DNA from: Anaerolineae bacterium
GTDB lineage: Bacteria; Chloroflexota; Anaerolineae; Aggregatilineales; Aggregatilineaceae
Reading direction: 5' to 3'
DNA length: 64,000 nucleotides
Assembly: GCA_018432315.1 (NCBI GenBank)
Contig: JAHDLB010000013.1
Location: forward strand, 1 to 64,000
Shown here: positions 15,354 through 23,613 of the stretch, one piece after another
Layout: each line of letters starts with the position of its first letter
How positions within the stretch are numbered: position 1 is the first letter of the stretch
Translations under genes and position numbers: made by a program
The notes under the pieces: generated by a model
What the model was told of the DNA's origin: nothing
The model's input: only the letters and a program-made list of their open reading frames with translations
The model's database searches: none

Positions 15354-16157
15354 ATGCGTTCGAACACGGTTTATAATGCCGTGACGCTGATTTTCGTGGG
15401 GTTGGCCGTGGGCGCCGGCGTGGTGACGGCGGCGATTGCGGCGGACATCTGGCGCCCGCCGATCCTGGCGCCGGACGAGGATACGGCCCTCCCACCGACG
15501 AGGGCCGCGCTGGTGTCGCCCACGCCCGGCCCCTCGTGGACGCCCTCGCCCACGCGCGAATCCTCGGCCACGCTCCCGCCCACCGCGACGCCCAGCCTGA
15601 CGATCACCGCCCCGCCCACCACGACGGACACGCCCGGCCCCACGGCCACCGGCACGGCATCGCCCACGGCCTCGCGCGCCCAACCGACGGCCACCGTGAC
15701 GCCCACCGCCACCTGGACGCCCTCGGCGACGATGCCGCTTTCGCCATCACCGCCGGGGCCGCCGGGCACGCCCACGCCGACGCTCTCGCCGTACCCGTTC
15801 ATCGTGCAGCCCGGCACGCCGCTCCTGCGCGAGAATTTCGCCTACACGGAGGTGGGCTGTGACTGGCAGGGCATCGCGGGGCAGGCCGTCACGGCGCGCG
15901 GCGAGCCGGTGATCGACGTCGAAGTGCGCGTCGTGGGCGACGATTTTCCCGACACGGCGACGACTACCGGCGCTAATACGACCTATGGCCCGGCGGGGTG
16001 GGAGCTGGTGCTGAGTGACGCGCCCAACGACGATCGCTATGCGGTGGCACTGTGGGCCGGTGACCGGCAGATCTCGCCCACAGTGGAAGTTGCTTTTCCC
16101 GGAACGTGCCAGCAGAATCTGGCTATCGTAAATTTCGTCCAGACTCGCCCGTTCTAG
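15354..16157 (+). CDS. Membrane-anchored stalk protein with C-terminal beta domain, paralogue 1
   Basis: A 267-residue protein with three parts: a transmembrane anchor (residues 8-30), a stalk of about 110 residues rich in Thr, Pro, Ser and Ala (TPSPTRES, TATPS, TATVTPTATWTP), and a C-terminal domain of about 110 residues. The last domain has GCDWQGIAGQAV (Cys169), DVEVRVVGDDF, a Gly-rich turn and TCQQNLAIVNFVQ at the end (Cys252). The next gene has the same three parts and the same 83-residue Cys-Cys spacing. The domain resembles carboxypeptidase-regulatory or Cna-B-like beta sandwiches, with the cysteines likely disulphide-bonded. The protein probably stands on the outer face of the membrane. 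Function is unknown. Confidence 0.65.
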   Translation: MRSNTVYNAVTLIFVGLAVGAGVVTAAIAADIWRPPILAPDEDTALPPTRAALVSPTPGPSWTPSPTRESSATLPPTATPSLTITAPPTTTDTPGPTATGTASPTASRAQPTATVTPTATWTPSATMPLSPSPPGPPGTPTPTLSPYPFIVQPGTPLLRENFAYTEVGCDWQGIAGQAVTARGEPVIDVEVRVVGDDFPDTATTTGANTTYGPAGWELVLSDAPNDDRYAVALWAGDRQISPTVEVAFPGTCQQNLAIVNFVQTRPF

Positions 16158-16197
16158 GCCAGGGCCGCGCCGGAGAAGAAGAGACGAGGCACGTGCT

Positions 16198-17004
16198 ATG
16201 GCGCGTCAATCGCGCTCGACGATCATATACGACCTGGTGACCGTGGCGTTCCTGGCGCTGACCGTGGTGCTGATCGGGGCGGTTGTGCTGATCATCAACG
16301 ATCCGAACTCGCCGATCAACCCGCTGCCGCCGCCGACCATCCCGCCGACGGCGATCGTGCCCACGCTGACGCCGTCGTCCACGCCGACCAACACGCCGAC
16401 CGCCACCGACACGCCGACCGATACGCCGACGCCCACCGCCACGGCGACTCACACGCCGACCGCCACGCCGACGGACACACCCACGCCCACCGCCACGCCG
16501 ACCAGCGTGATCTCCGGCCTGGAACCGGCCACGACCGCCGCGCCGACCGCGCCGACCGCGCTGCCCCCGCTCGACGACGGCAGCGGAAACGACGTGAGCG
16601 GCGGAGAGGTGCCGGACGCGACCGCCACGCCCGCGCCGACGCGTTCCGCGTTCCCGTTCACGGCGTCCGCGGTGCGCTACCAGGCCAACGACAACGCCCA
16701 GGGCTGCCAGTGGCTGAGCATCGCGGGGACGGTCACCGGGCTGGACGGCGACCCGCTGCCGGGCATCGCCATCGAGGTCGAGGGCGAGAACTACCGCAGC
16801 GTGGCCTTTTCCGGCTCGGCGCCAGGCTGGGGCAAGGCCGGCTTCGAGTTCGAGCTGGGATCGGCGCCGCGGGCGGGCACCTACCGGCTGCGCGCGCTGG
16901 GGCCGACCGGCGGGCCGGTGTCCGACGACGTGTTCGTCGAGACGGGGAGCACTTGCCAGCGCAACGTTGCGGTAGTAGAGTTTGTCCAGAATCACGCCTA
17001 TTGA
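16198..17004 (+). CDS. Membrane-anchored stalk protein with C-terminal beta domain, paralogue 2
   Basis: A 268-residue protein. A membrane helix (residues 11-33) is followed by a stalk made of near-repeats of Thr-Pro-Thr (residues 45-105, encoded by ACGCCGACC-like units), an acidic linker, and a C-terminal beta domain. That domain opens with GCQWLSIAGTVTGLDGDPLPGIAIEVEG (shortened here; Cys170) and ends with TCQRNVAVVEFVQ (Cys253). Domain borders and the Cys spacing agree with the preceding gene, so the two are tandem paralogues. GDPLPGIAIEV recalls carboxypeptidase-regulatory-like folds. Location is probably the outer face of the membrane. No enzyme motif is visible. Confidence 0.65.
   Translation: MARQSRSTIIYDLVTVAFLALTVVLIGAVVLIINDPNSPINPLPPPTIPPTAIVPTLTPSSTPTNTPTATDTPTDTPTPTATATHTPTATPTDTPTPTATPTSVISGLEPATTAAPTAPTALPPLDDGSGNDVSGGEVPDATATPAPTRSAFPFTASAVRYQANDNAQGCQWLSIAGTVTGLDGDPLPGIAIEVEGENYRSVAFSGSAPGWGKAGFEFELGSAPRAGTYRLRALGPTGGPVSDDVFVETGSTCQRNVAVVEFVQNHAY
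16378..16502 (+). repeat. Degenerate tandem repeat coding for the Thr-Pro stalk
   Basis: The segment is built from 6- to 18-base units around ACGCCGACC and CCCACCGCC, all in frame and all coding Thr-Pro, Thr-Ala or Asp-Thr pairs. Such coding repeats tend to vary in copy number between strains, so stalk length may be variable. Confidence 0.7.
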
Positions 17005-17029
17005 GCCGACTGCTGCCGAGGAGCGCACC

Positions 17030-17779
17030 ATGTCAAAGCCGGGCCGCGTGACGAGTGGCATTCCCCGCCTGGATGACCTGTTAGGCGGGGGCTTCATCGA
17101 GGAATCGGCGATCCTGGTGCGCGGCGCGCCCGGCACTGGCAAGACGACGCTGGGCCTGCAATTCCTGCTGGAAGGCGCCCGCCGGGGCGAGCCGGGGCTG
17201 TTCATCTCGTTCGAGGAATTTCCCCAGTCGCTGTACCGCGACGCGCTCAGCGTGGGCTGGAACCTGCCCGACTTCGAGCAGGCGGGCGGACTGCAACTGC
17301 TGTTCACGTCGCCGCAGGTGCTGCTGCAAAGCCTGAGCACGCCCCACAGCAACCTGCTCACCACCATCCAGGCGATCGGCACACGGCGCGTCGTGTTGGA
17401 CAGCCTGACCCACTACACCCAGGTGATCTCCGACGGCCACGAGCTGCGCCGCGCCTACCACCAGGTGATCAGCGCCTTCCGCCGCGAGGGCGTCACCGCC
17501 ATCTACCTGGGCGAGGACATGCGCTCGGACTACACCAACCGCGAAAAGGGCCGCGTGTCGTTCATCGTGGACTGCCTCGTGCTGCTGCGCTACCTGGAGA
17601 TCGACAGCGCCATCCAGCGCGCGCTGCTGGTGCTCAAGATGCGGTCCTCGGCGCACAGCACCACCATCCACAACTACACCATCGGCCAGGGCGGGCTGGC
17701 GGTCGGCGCGCCGATCGAAGGCAAGACCGGCCTGCTGAGCGGGCTGGTAAAATCCACGATCATCAGCAACGTGCAGTGA
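17030..17779 (+). CDS. KaiC-like RecA-superfamily ATPase, single domain
   Basis: A 249-residue single KaiC/RadA-type domain. It begins with the typical TSGIPRLDDLLGGGF segment, has Walker A GAPGTGKTTL (residues 31-40), the catalytic glutamate pair in FISFEEFPQ, and Walker B RRVVLDSLTHY. The second KaiC domain and its phosphorylation sites are absent, so a clock role is not supported. The ATG at 17030 is preferred over an upstream ATG at 16982 because GAGGAGCG precedes it and the family starts here. Such solo proteins are common in archaea and Chloroflexota, probably as regulatory ATPases. It ends the stalk-protein cluster. Confidence 0.85.
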   Translation: MSKPGRVTSGIPRLDDLLGGGFIEESAILVRGAPGTGKTTLGLQFLLEGARRGEPGLFISFEEFPQSLYRDALSVGWNLPDFEQAGGLQLLFTSPQVLLQSLSTPHSNLLTTIQAIGTRRVVLDSLTHYTQVISDGHELRRAYHQVISAFRREGVTAIYLGEDMRSDYTNREKGRVSFIVDCLVLLRYLEIDSAIQRALLVLKMRSSAHSTTIHNYTIGQGGLAVGAPIEGKTGLLSGLVKSTIISNVQ

Positions 17780-17790
17780 GCGGAATCAAA

Positions 17791-17814
17791 AACAGCGCCG
17801 CTGGGGGCGCTGTT
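17791..17814 (-). terminator. Intrinsic terminator of the BNR-repeat gene
   Basis: AACAGCGCC (17791-17799) pairs with GGCGCTGTT (17806-17814). On the minus strand it is followed by TTTTTGATT, so it ends the gene at 17823. The plus side lacks a clear T-run, though the hairpin may still help end the KaiC-like gene. Confidence 0.7.
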
Positions 17815-17822
17815 GGGTTGGC

Positions 17823-18839
17823 TCACAGGACGACCATCGAACGATGAATTCCGCCGAGATTGACGGGTAGCTGCGCCCACGAATCGCCGTGGTCGGCGGA
17901 ATGCCACACGTCGCCATTGCTCAGCCCGGCATAGACGTGCCCTGGCGCAGCGGGATCGGTGAGCAGCGCGTATGGCATATAGTCGATGGGCTGCGGCAGC
18001 CCGCCCCCCAGGTTGATCCAGCCCACATCGCCTGTTTTACGGAAGATGCCCGCGTGGGCGTACCCGTCATAATGGGCGATGGGATACTTGCCGAAGTGAG
18101 GGAAGACAAACGTCGGGGCGAGAGAAGCATACCATACTTCGGGGCGGGCGGGATCGGCGGCACACGCCCACCCGTAATGCCGGTCCAGCCCCGCTTTTGG
18201 CTGCATCCAGGTGATCCCGCCGTCCCGGCTGAACGCGACGCCGCCGCCGGTCCCGCCAGCTTCATAGACCCAGTCCCCGTCACGCGGGTGGAAAAACAGC
18301 CCGTGGCAGTCGCGGAGCGCGCCTTTCATGTGGCCCCGCCAGGTCTGCCCGCCGTCGGCGCTGCGCAGCACCGCGCCAAACTCGATCCCGGCGACGATCA
18401 CGCCCGGATCGGTTGGGGAGAGCGCGATCGACTGGACGTAGGGCGCGCCCGGTTCCGCCGGCGTGAACCAGTACGGGCGCCGCATGCCGCGGAACGCGTC
18501 CAGTTCCGTCCAGCTTGCGCCGCCGTCCCGCGAGACGAAGAGCATCGGCGGTTTGGTCCCGGCATAGATCACGCCTTGCTCAAGCGGGCTGACGGCCAGC
18601 GCCTTGACCACCTGCTCCCCCAGCCCGGCGGGGCGCCAGGACTCGCCGCGATCGTCCGAGCGCAGCACGCCGCCGCCCCGCGTCCCGGCATACACCACGT
18701 CGGGGTTCAGGGGGTCCGTCGCCAGGCACAGCAGTTGTTGATCCGGGAGCAGAAACTCAACCGGCCATTCCCCATTGGCGCTTCGCGCAGCCCGGGCCAA
18801 ACCTCGCTCCAGGGTCGAAAGGAACACAGTCCGATCCAT
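17823..18839 (-). CDS. BNR/sialidase-type beta-propeller protein
   Basis: A 338-residue protein without a signal peptide. It contains at least four Asp-box (BNR) repeats of the form S-x-D-x-G-x-[ST]-W: SDDRGESW near residue 60, SRDGGASW near 103, SADGGQTW near 165, SRDGGITW near 205 and SADHGDSW near 320. Each is preceded by strands such as VVYAGT or HVYAGL. This is the fold of sialidase-like and sortilin/VPS10-like propellers. No sialidase catalytic Arg triad or FRIP motif is evident, so it is more likely a non-enzymatic propeller. It is a single gene with its own terminator. Confidence 0.7.
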   Translation of the reverse strand: MDRTVFLSTLERGLARAARSANGEWPVEFLLPDQQLLCLATDPLNPDVVYAGTRGGGVLRSDDRGESWRPAGLGEQVVKALAVSPLEQGVIYAGTKPPMLFVSRDGGASWTELDAFRGMRRPYWFTPAEPGAPYVQSIALSPTDPGVIVAGIEFGAVLRSADGGQTWRGHMKGALRDCHGLFFHPRDGDWVYEAGGTGGGVAFSRDGGITWMQPKAGLDRHYGWACAADPARPEVWYASLAPTFVFPHFGKYPIAHYDGYAHAGIFRKTGDVGWINLGGGLPQPIDYMPYALLTDPAAPGHVYAGLSNGDVWHSADHGDSWAQLPVNLGGIHRSMVVL

Positions 18840-19006
18840 GATGATTCTCCGCTGCTAGACTGAGTTTTCTATAGCGGCTGTCACGCCGTCCGTAGATCGA
18901 CGTGCCCCAGTTACGCGGTACTCTAATCGTTCGGTCGACTGGCGCGGGCCGCGCACCGGATTGTGCCCCAAACCTTGCCTGCCCTTCGCCGGGCCGCCTC
19001 GCTCAG

Positions 19007-19615
19007 CTAGTCGGCCACGGCCAGCACGGCCAGCACGATGATCGCGAACGGCAGCGAGAACGCGAAGATCCACGAATACCACCGACTGTCGTAGCGCAGG
19101 TGCATGAAGAACAGCACCACCAGCATCACTTTGGCCGCCGAGAGGATGCTCAGCGGGATCGCCAGGTTGAACGGCGCGCCCTCCCAGAACGAGATCGCCA
19201 CCTCGATCGCCGTGATGACGGCCAGCGCGACGAACACGCCGACGTACGTCCCCCGGTGCGAGTGCTCGCGGTCGGCGCGCGCGGCGGGCCAGAAATTCTC
19301 GCGCAGCATGACGGCCAGCGTCTGCATCTGCTCGCCCGCCGTGACGCCAGTGGGGGCCGCGCCCTGGCGCACGCCCTCCAGCGTGATCGCGTCGCGCTGC
19401 CACGCCGGGCGGCGATCGTCGAGCGCCGGCGCGCGCGACAGGCCGAGCCACACCGGCACCAGCAGCACCACGTTGCCGACCATGCCGACGAGCGTCCCGC
19501 CGAGCATCGCCAGCCAGCCGTTGACCGCTTTGTTGGCGGCCAACACGGGCGTCACCACGCCGCCGATGAGGGCGCCGGTCATCAACCAGATTGTTATCAG
19601 CATCGTACTATCCAT
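19007..19615 (-). CDS. Cytochrome c oxidase subunit IV-like protein with N-terminal extension
   Basis: A 202-residue membrane protein, last gene of the oxidase operon. The C-terminal half (residues 115-200) has three helices with YVGVFVALAVITAIEVAISF and KVMLVVLFFMHLRYDSRWY, the signature of prokaryotic cytochrome oxidase subunit IV (PF03626, usually about 100 residues). The N-terminal half adds two helices (LITIWLMTGALIGGVV, GTLVGMVGNVVLLVPVWLGL) and an approximately 55-residue soluble loop, not usual for this family. It starts 8 bases after ctaE. Confidence 0.75.
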   Translation of the reverse strand: MDSTMLITIWLMTGALIGGVVTPVLAANKAVNGWLAMLGGTLVGMVGNVVLLVPVWLGLSRAPALDDRRPAWQRDAITLEGVRQGAAPTGVTAGEQMQTLAVMLRENFWPAARADREHSHRGTYVGVFVALAVITAIEVAISFWEGAPFNLAIPLSILSAAKVMLVVLFFMHLRYDSRWYSWIFAFSLPFAIIVLAVLAVAD

Positions 19616-19623
19616 CGTTCCCC

Positions 19624-20424
19624 CTAGTGAATCAGGTAGATGACCGTGAACAACACGATCCAGACGACATCGACGAAGTGCCAGTACAGGCCGAACAGCT
19701 CGACGCCAAGGTTATTCTGCGCCGAATATTCCCCGCGCCGCGCCTTGAGCAGCAGCAGCGCCAGCCAGCCCACGCCGCCCAGCACGTGCAGCCCGTGGAA
19801 GCCGGTCGTGACGTAGAACGCGGTGCCGAACAGCGTCGTCTCGTCGATGCCGTGATCGAACAGCTCGTACCACTCGATGGCCTGGATGCTCACGAACGTC
19901 AGGCCCAGGACCAGCGTCACCAGCATCCAGTTGCGGAACACGCGCCGGTCATCCGACTGGATCGCCTCCAGGCCCATCACCACCGCGAACGAGCTGACGA
20001 TCAGCACCGTCGTGCCGACCGTCGCCAGCGGCAGGTTGAGCACCTCGTGGGCCTCTTCGAAGCCCTCCTGAATCTTGAAGGCGATGAACGCGCCGACCAG
20101 GGCCGAGAAGAACATGACCTCCGACGCGAGGAAGACCCACATGCCCAGCTTGCGGTCGTTGAGGAAGGTCAGCCAGTTGGGATGGAGGTCTACCTCCGGG
20201 AAGTGCGCCATCTTCCAGATGCCGCCCACCGTCACCACCAGCCCCACGACGAGCAGGGGCGGGAAGATGATGCCCAGCAGGAACAGCGCCGCGCCGAACC
20301 CCAGGATGATCGGGGCGATGCTGGGCGGCGGCATATGGATCTCGTCCGGCTCCGCCTCGTGCGGCTCGACGTCGTGCATGTGTTCGTGCATGTCGTCCGC
20401 TACAAGCTCCATGTCGATGCTCAT
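19624..20424 (-). CDS. ctaE: Cytochrome c oxidase subunit III
   Basis: A 266-residue subunit III of the haem-copper oxidase. An extra N-terminal segment of about 30 residues with a His/Asp/Glu-rich stretch (DMHEHMHDVEPHEAEPDEIHM) may bind metal. Seven helices follow, with conserved GMWVFLASEVMFFSALVGAFI, then GFHGLHVLGGVGWL and a terminal HFVDVVWIVLFTVIYL. The start overlaps the ctaD stop by four bases, so the two are translationally coupled. Confidence 0.95.
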   Translation of the reverse strand: MSIDMELVADDMHEHMHDVEPHEAEPDEIHMPPPSIAPIILGFGAALFLLGIIFPPLLVVGLVVTVGGIWKMAHFPEVDLHPNWLTFLNDRKLGMWVFLASEVMFFSALVGAFIAFKIQEGFEEAHEVLNLPLATVGTTVLIVSSFAVVMGLEAIQSDDRRVFRNWMLVTLVLGLTFVSIQAIEWYELFDHGIDETTLFGTAFYVTTGFHGLHVLGGVGWLALLLLKARRGEYSAQNNLGVELFGLYWHFVDVVWIVLFTVIYLIH

Positions 20425-22064
20425 GCCTTCTCCCCCTCTGGAGTGATGCCTAACCGCAGGTCACGCGCCGGGCGCCGGCTGTGCACGGTGATCGTCCGGT
20501 CGAAATTGTGCGGGGGCGGCGGCGACGTCGTCGCCCATTCCAGCGTGTCGCCCTCCCACGGATCGTCCCCGGCGGGCTCGTGATTCAGGGCGCTGCGGAT
20601 CATGTTGTAGACCAGGATGATCACCGAGATCCCCATGATGATCCCGCCGACGGTCGAGAGCTGGTTCAGGCTCGTCCAGCCGCGGTCCTCGCCATAGTCG
20701 AAGATGCGGCGCGGCATGCCCCACAGGCCCAGGATGTGCAGCGGGAAATACGTGATGTGGAAGCCGATGAACAGCGTCCAGAACTGGATTTTGCCGAGCC
20801 GCTCGTTGAGCTTGTAGCCGAACATCTTCGGCCACCAGTAGTACATCGCCGCGAACGCGCCGAACCCGCCGCCGCCGAACACCGTGTAGTGCAGGTGGGC
20901 GACGATCCACTGCGAGTCGTGCACCTGCTCGTCGATGGGCAGGATCGCCTGGAACACGCCGGTGATGCCGCCGATCAGGAACGTGGTCAGGAACCCGATG
21001 GCGTACAGCATGGGCGTGTCGAAGCGCAGCGACCCGCCGATGAGCGTGAACACCCAGTTGAACACCTTCACGCCCGTCGGGACGGCGATGAGCATGGTCG
21101 AGAAGACGAAGATCGCCTCGATCGTCGGGGGCAGGCCCACCGTGAACATGTGGTGCGTCCAGGTGGTGAAACCCAGCACGCCGATCGCGATCGTCGAGTA
21201 GACCAGCGCCGGATAGCCGAAGACGGGGCGGCGCGAGAACACGGGCAGCACCTCGGAGACGATGCCCATCGCCGGCAGCACGATGATGTACACCGCGGGG
21301 TGCGAGTAGAACCAGAAGAAATGCTGCCACAGCACGGGATCGCCGCCGCCATCGACCCGGAAGAACTGCGTGCCCAGGTTGCGGTCGGCCAGCAGCATCG
21401 CCATGCCGCCCGTCAGGATGGGCGTCGCCAGCAGGATCATGAAGGCCATCGTCAGGACCGTCCAGGTGAACAGCGGCATCTTCATCCACGTCATGCCCGG
21501 CGCGCGCAGGCGCAGGATGGTGACGATGAAGTTGATCGAGCCGATCAACGAGGAAGTGCCGCCCAGCGCCAGCCCGACCAACCAGAGATCGGTGCCGCGC
21601 CCCGGCGAGAATTCCTTGCCGCTCAGCGGCGGGTAGCTCGTCCAGCCGTTGGCCGCCGCCCCGCCAGGGGCCAGCCAGCCCATGTAGACGATGATGCCGC
21701 CGAACAGCAGCAGCCAGAAGCTGAGCGCGTTGAGGCGCGGAAAGGCCATGTCGCGCGCGCCGATCTGCAGCGGCACGGCGTAGTTCGCCAGCCCCGCCAG
21801 GATCGGGATGATGAACAGGAAGATCATCGTCGTGCCGTGCATCGAGAAGATCTGGTTGTACTGCTCGGCATCGACGATCTGCTGGCCGGGATTCGCCAGC
21901 TCCAGGCGCATGATCTGGGCCAGCGCCACGCCGATCACGAAGAAGGTGAACGTGGTGAGCACGTACATGATGCCGATCTTCTTGTGATCGACGGTCGTGA
22001 TCCACGCCATGATCCCGGTCGGTTCGCGGTAGGACGGTGCGTGTGTCGTCGCTACAGTTGCCAT
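20421..22064 (-). CDS. ctaD: Cytochrome c oxidase subunit I (A2-type haem-copper oxidase)
   Basis: A 547-residue catalytic subunit that reduces O2 to water and pumps protons. Conserved metal ligands are visible: MHGTTMIFLF (low-spin haem His), FYSHPAVYIIVLP (CuB His and the covalently linked Tyr region), THHMF (CuB His pair) and VAHLHYTVFGG (haem a3 and low-spin haem His). The motif YSHPAVY replaces the usual GHPEVY, so the glutamate at the end of the D-channel is missing. This is the mark of A2-type enzymes such as the Rhodothermus caa3 oxidase, which use a Tyr-Ser pair instead. Confidence 0.97.
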   Translation of the reverse strand: MATVATTHAPSYREPTGIMAWITTVDHKKIGIMYVLTTFTFFVIGVALAQIMRLELANPGQQIVDAEQYNQIFSMHGTTMIFLFIIPILAGLANYAVPLQIGARDMAFPRLNALSFWLLLFGGIIVYMGWLAPGGAAANGWTSYPPLSGKEFSPGRGTDLWLVGLALGGTSSLIGSINFIVTILRLRAPGMTWMKMPLFTWTVLTMAFMILLATPILTGGMAMLLADRNLGTQFFRVDGGGDPVLWQHFFWFYSHPAVYIIVLPAMGIVSEVLPVFSRRPVFGYPALVYSTIAIGVLGFTTWTHHMFTVGLPPTIEAIFVFSTMLIAVPTGVKVFNWVFTLIGGSLRFDTPMLYAIGFLTTFLIGGITGVFQAILPIDEQVHDSQWIVAHLHYTVFGGGGFGAFAAMYYWWPKMFGYKLNERLGKIQFWTLFIGFHITYFPLHILGLWGMPRRIFDYGEDRGWTSLNQLSTVGGIIMGISVIILVYNMIRSALNHEPAGDDPWEGDTLEWATTSPPPPHNFDRTITVHSRRPARDLRLGITPEGEKA

Positions 22065-22118
22065 AAGAAGCTTACTCCACTCGGACTACTTGGTCATCTG
22101 GCCGCACGGACACGGCGG

Positions 22119-23192
22119 CTAGTACGTTTTCAGATATTCGATCAGGTCGGCCAGGCCCTGCGCATCGAGCCGGTCGCCGTAGTCTTGCGGCATGATGCAC
22201 TGCGTGAAGCCTTCGGCCAACACGGCGCAGGGCTGCACGATCGACTCGTGCAGGTATTCGTCCGCCGTATACCCGTCCTGGGTAGCCGCGTCGCGCATCA
22301 TCCTGGCAATCGACGGGCCGGATGGCTGGTCGGCTTCCGGCAGGTGGCACGCGTTGCAGGCCAGGTCGGCGAAGACCTGTTCGCCGCGCGCGGCGTCGCC
22401 CTCCGGCAGCGGCGTGTCGAGATCGGTCCCGACCGGCACGAATTCATTCGCCGTCGCCATCTGGCCGGCCAGCCAGGCGTCGAACGCCGCCGGCTCGACC
22501 ACCTCGACCTCGATCAGCATGTTGTAATGGTTCAGGCCGCAGTATTCGGCGCAGTTGCCCGTATACAATCCCGGCTCGTCGACCTGGAGCCACATGGTGT
22601 TGGTGTAGCCGGGAACGGCGTCCACCTTGCCGCCCAGGTCGGGCACCCAAAAGCTGTGCTGCACGTCCCGCGAGGTGATCTCCAGCAGCACGGCCTTGCC
22701 GGCGGGGATCGTCAGTTTCTTGGTCGTCTTCACGCCGGTCGGCTCGCCGTCATCCAGAAAGTACGTGTAATCCCAGTTGAACAGGTAGCCGTTGACGTGG
22801 ACGGTCAGGTCGGGGACGTTCTCGCCGCGCTCGGCCTCGACCGTGTAATCGGTCTGCAAGGCGCGCAGCGTCAGGACGAACAGCACGGCTACGATGGCGA
22901 AGGCCAGCACCGTCCACGCGATTTCGAGCATGTGGTTGCCTTCGACCTGCTCCGGCACTTCGTCGGCGTGGCGCCGCCGGTAGCGGATGATCGCGAAAAC
23001 GATCAGCCCTTCGACCAGCAAGAAAACCGGAATGGCGATCGCCAGCGTAATATTGAATAGACGTTGAATGTCGCTCGCGCTGGCGCCCCCCGCGGACGGA
23101 CCGTGAGCCAGGGCCGGCGCGGGGAATAGCATAGCTGCCAGCAGGACCAATCCGCCCATCGCGATCAAATAGCGGTTGAGAGCGTGTTTCAT
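22119..23192 (-). CDS. ctaC: Cytochrome c oxidase subunit II fused to cytochrome c (caa3 type)
   Basis: A 357-residue subunit. Signal peptide (PAPALAHGPSA), two transmembrane helices (residues 45-70 and 90-112), then the periplasmic CuA domain with the ligand set CAEYCGLNHYNM near residue 205-216 and HSFWVPDLGGKVDAVPG. The C-terminal 80 residues are a class I cytochrome c with CNACH near residue 280 and a methionine ligand likely in QCIMPQDY. The fusion makes the enzyme caa3-type. It is the first gene of the operon, 54 bases before ctaD, with a roughly 200-base leader. Confidence 0.97.
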   Translation of the reverse strand: MKHALNRYLIAMGGLVLLAAMLFPAPALAHGPSAGGASASDIQRLFNITLAIAIPVFLLVEGLIVFAIIRYRRRHADEVPEQVEGNHMLEIAWTVLAFAIVAVLFVLTLRALQTDYTVEAERGENVPDLTVHVNGYLFNWDYTYFLDDGEPTGVKTTKKLTIPAGKAVLLEITSRDVQHSFWVPDLGGKVDAVPGYTNTMWLQVDEPGLYTGNCAEYCGLNHYNMLIEVEVVEPAAFDAWLAGQMATANEFVPVGTDLDTPLPEGDAARGEQVFADLACNACHLPEADQPSGPSIARMMRDAATQDGYTADEYLHESIVQPCAVLAEGFTQCIMPQDYGDRLDAQGLADLIEYLKTY

Positions 23193-23613
23193 CGTGGACC
23201 CCGTCTGTTGTGAATATGCGCGCGTGTAGCCAACACAAATGCCCCCTTGGTTCGTGCCTTTGCCTGTCGTTGTTATGTGAAGGTGTCTCGGATGGTGGAT
23301 GCGTTCCGTGCCCGCCGGGCCGCCCGGCAGGGTGGTGAGTGCGATGGATTCGACAATGTTGACATAAGCGTACCGGCACCCATCGTCCTACGCAGGATTA
23401 TAACCGATTTTAAAATTAAAAAACAAACCTAACTTCAAAAAACCCGCAAAAAAGGCATGAGCGGCTGCTCCACACCCGTTATGCGCTCGCCGGATCGCGC
23501 CGGGTACATGGTGGAAATTTGAGAATATTATTGAATTTTCGAAACCCCTTGCATTTTTTGTCGTATAATGTCAATATACTGGTTGATTTTTTTAAGGCTG
23601 AGGATCAACTCTC
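23193..23613. other. 421-base divergent intergenic region between ctaC and an MFS gene
   Basis: No gene is supported here. The ctaC side (23193-23390) is GC-rich leader. Bases 23395-23456 form a strongly AT-rich island with runs of A (AAAATTAAAAAAC, CAAAAAACCC, CAAAAAAGG). The MFS side has another AT-rich block (23517-23610) with TATAAT at 23564-23569. A small plus-strand ORF of 61 codons (23247) has no ribosome-binding site and is rejected. Confidence 0.6.
23397..23426 (-). promoter_or_regulatory. Promoter of the cytochrome oxidase operon
   Basis: On the minus strand TTGTTT (23426-23421) and TATAAT (23402-23397) are separated by 18 bases within an AT-rich island. Transcription would start near 23390, giving a 200-base leader before ctaC. 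Confidence 0.6.

Noticed and set aside
16378-16502. Possible CRISPR or satellite array
   Set aside because: The units are short, degenerate, in frame and code Thr-Pro pairs in a protein stalk; there are no unique spacers.
17030-17779. Circadian clock protein KaiC
   Set aside because: Only one RecA-like domain is present, the phosphorylation Ser/Thr pair of the second domain is missing, and no kaiA or kaiB gene is nearby.
20481-23060. An 859-codon plus-strand open frame
   Set aside because: Antisense to ctaD and ctaC; rich in Arg, Asp, His and Gln with no family resemblance.
23247-23432. A 61-codon plus-strand ORF upstream of the MFS gene
   Set aside because: No ribosome-binding site, and it overlaps the ctaC promoter and leader on the other strand.
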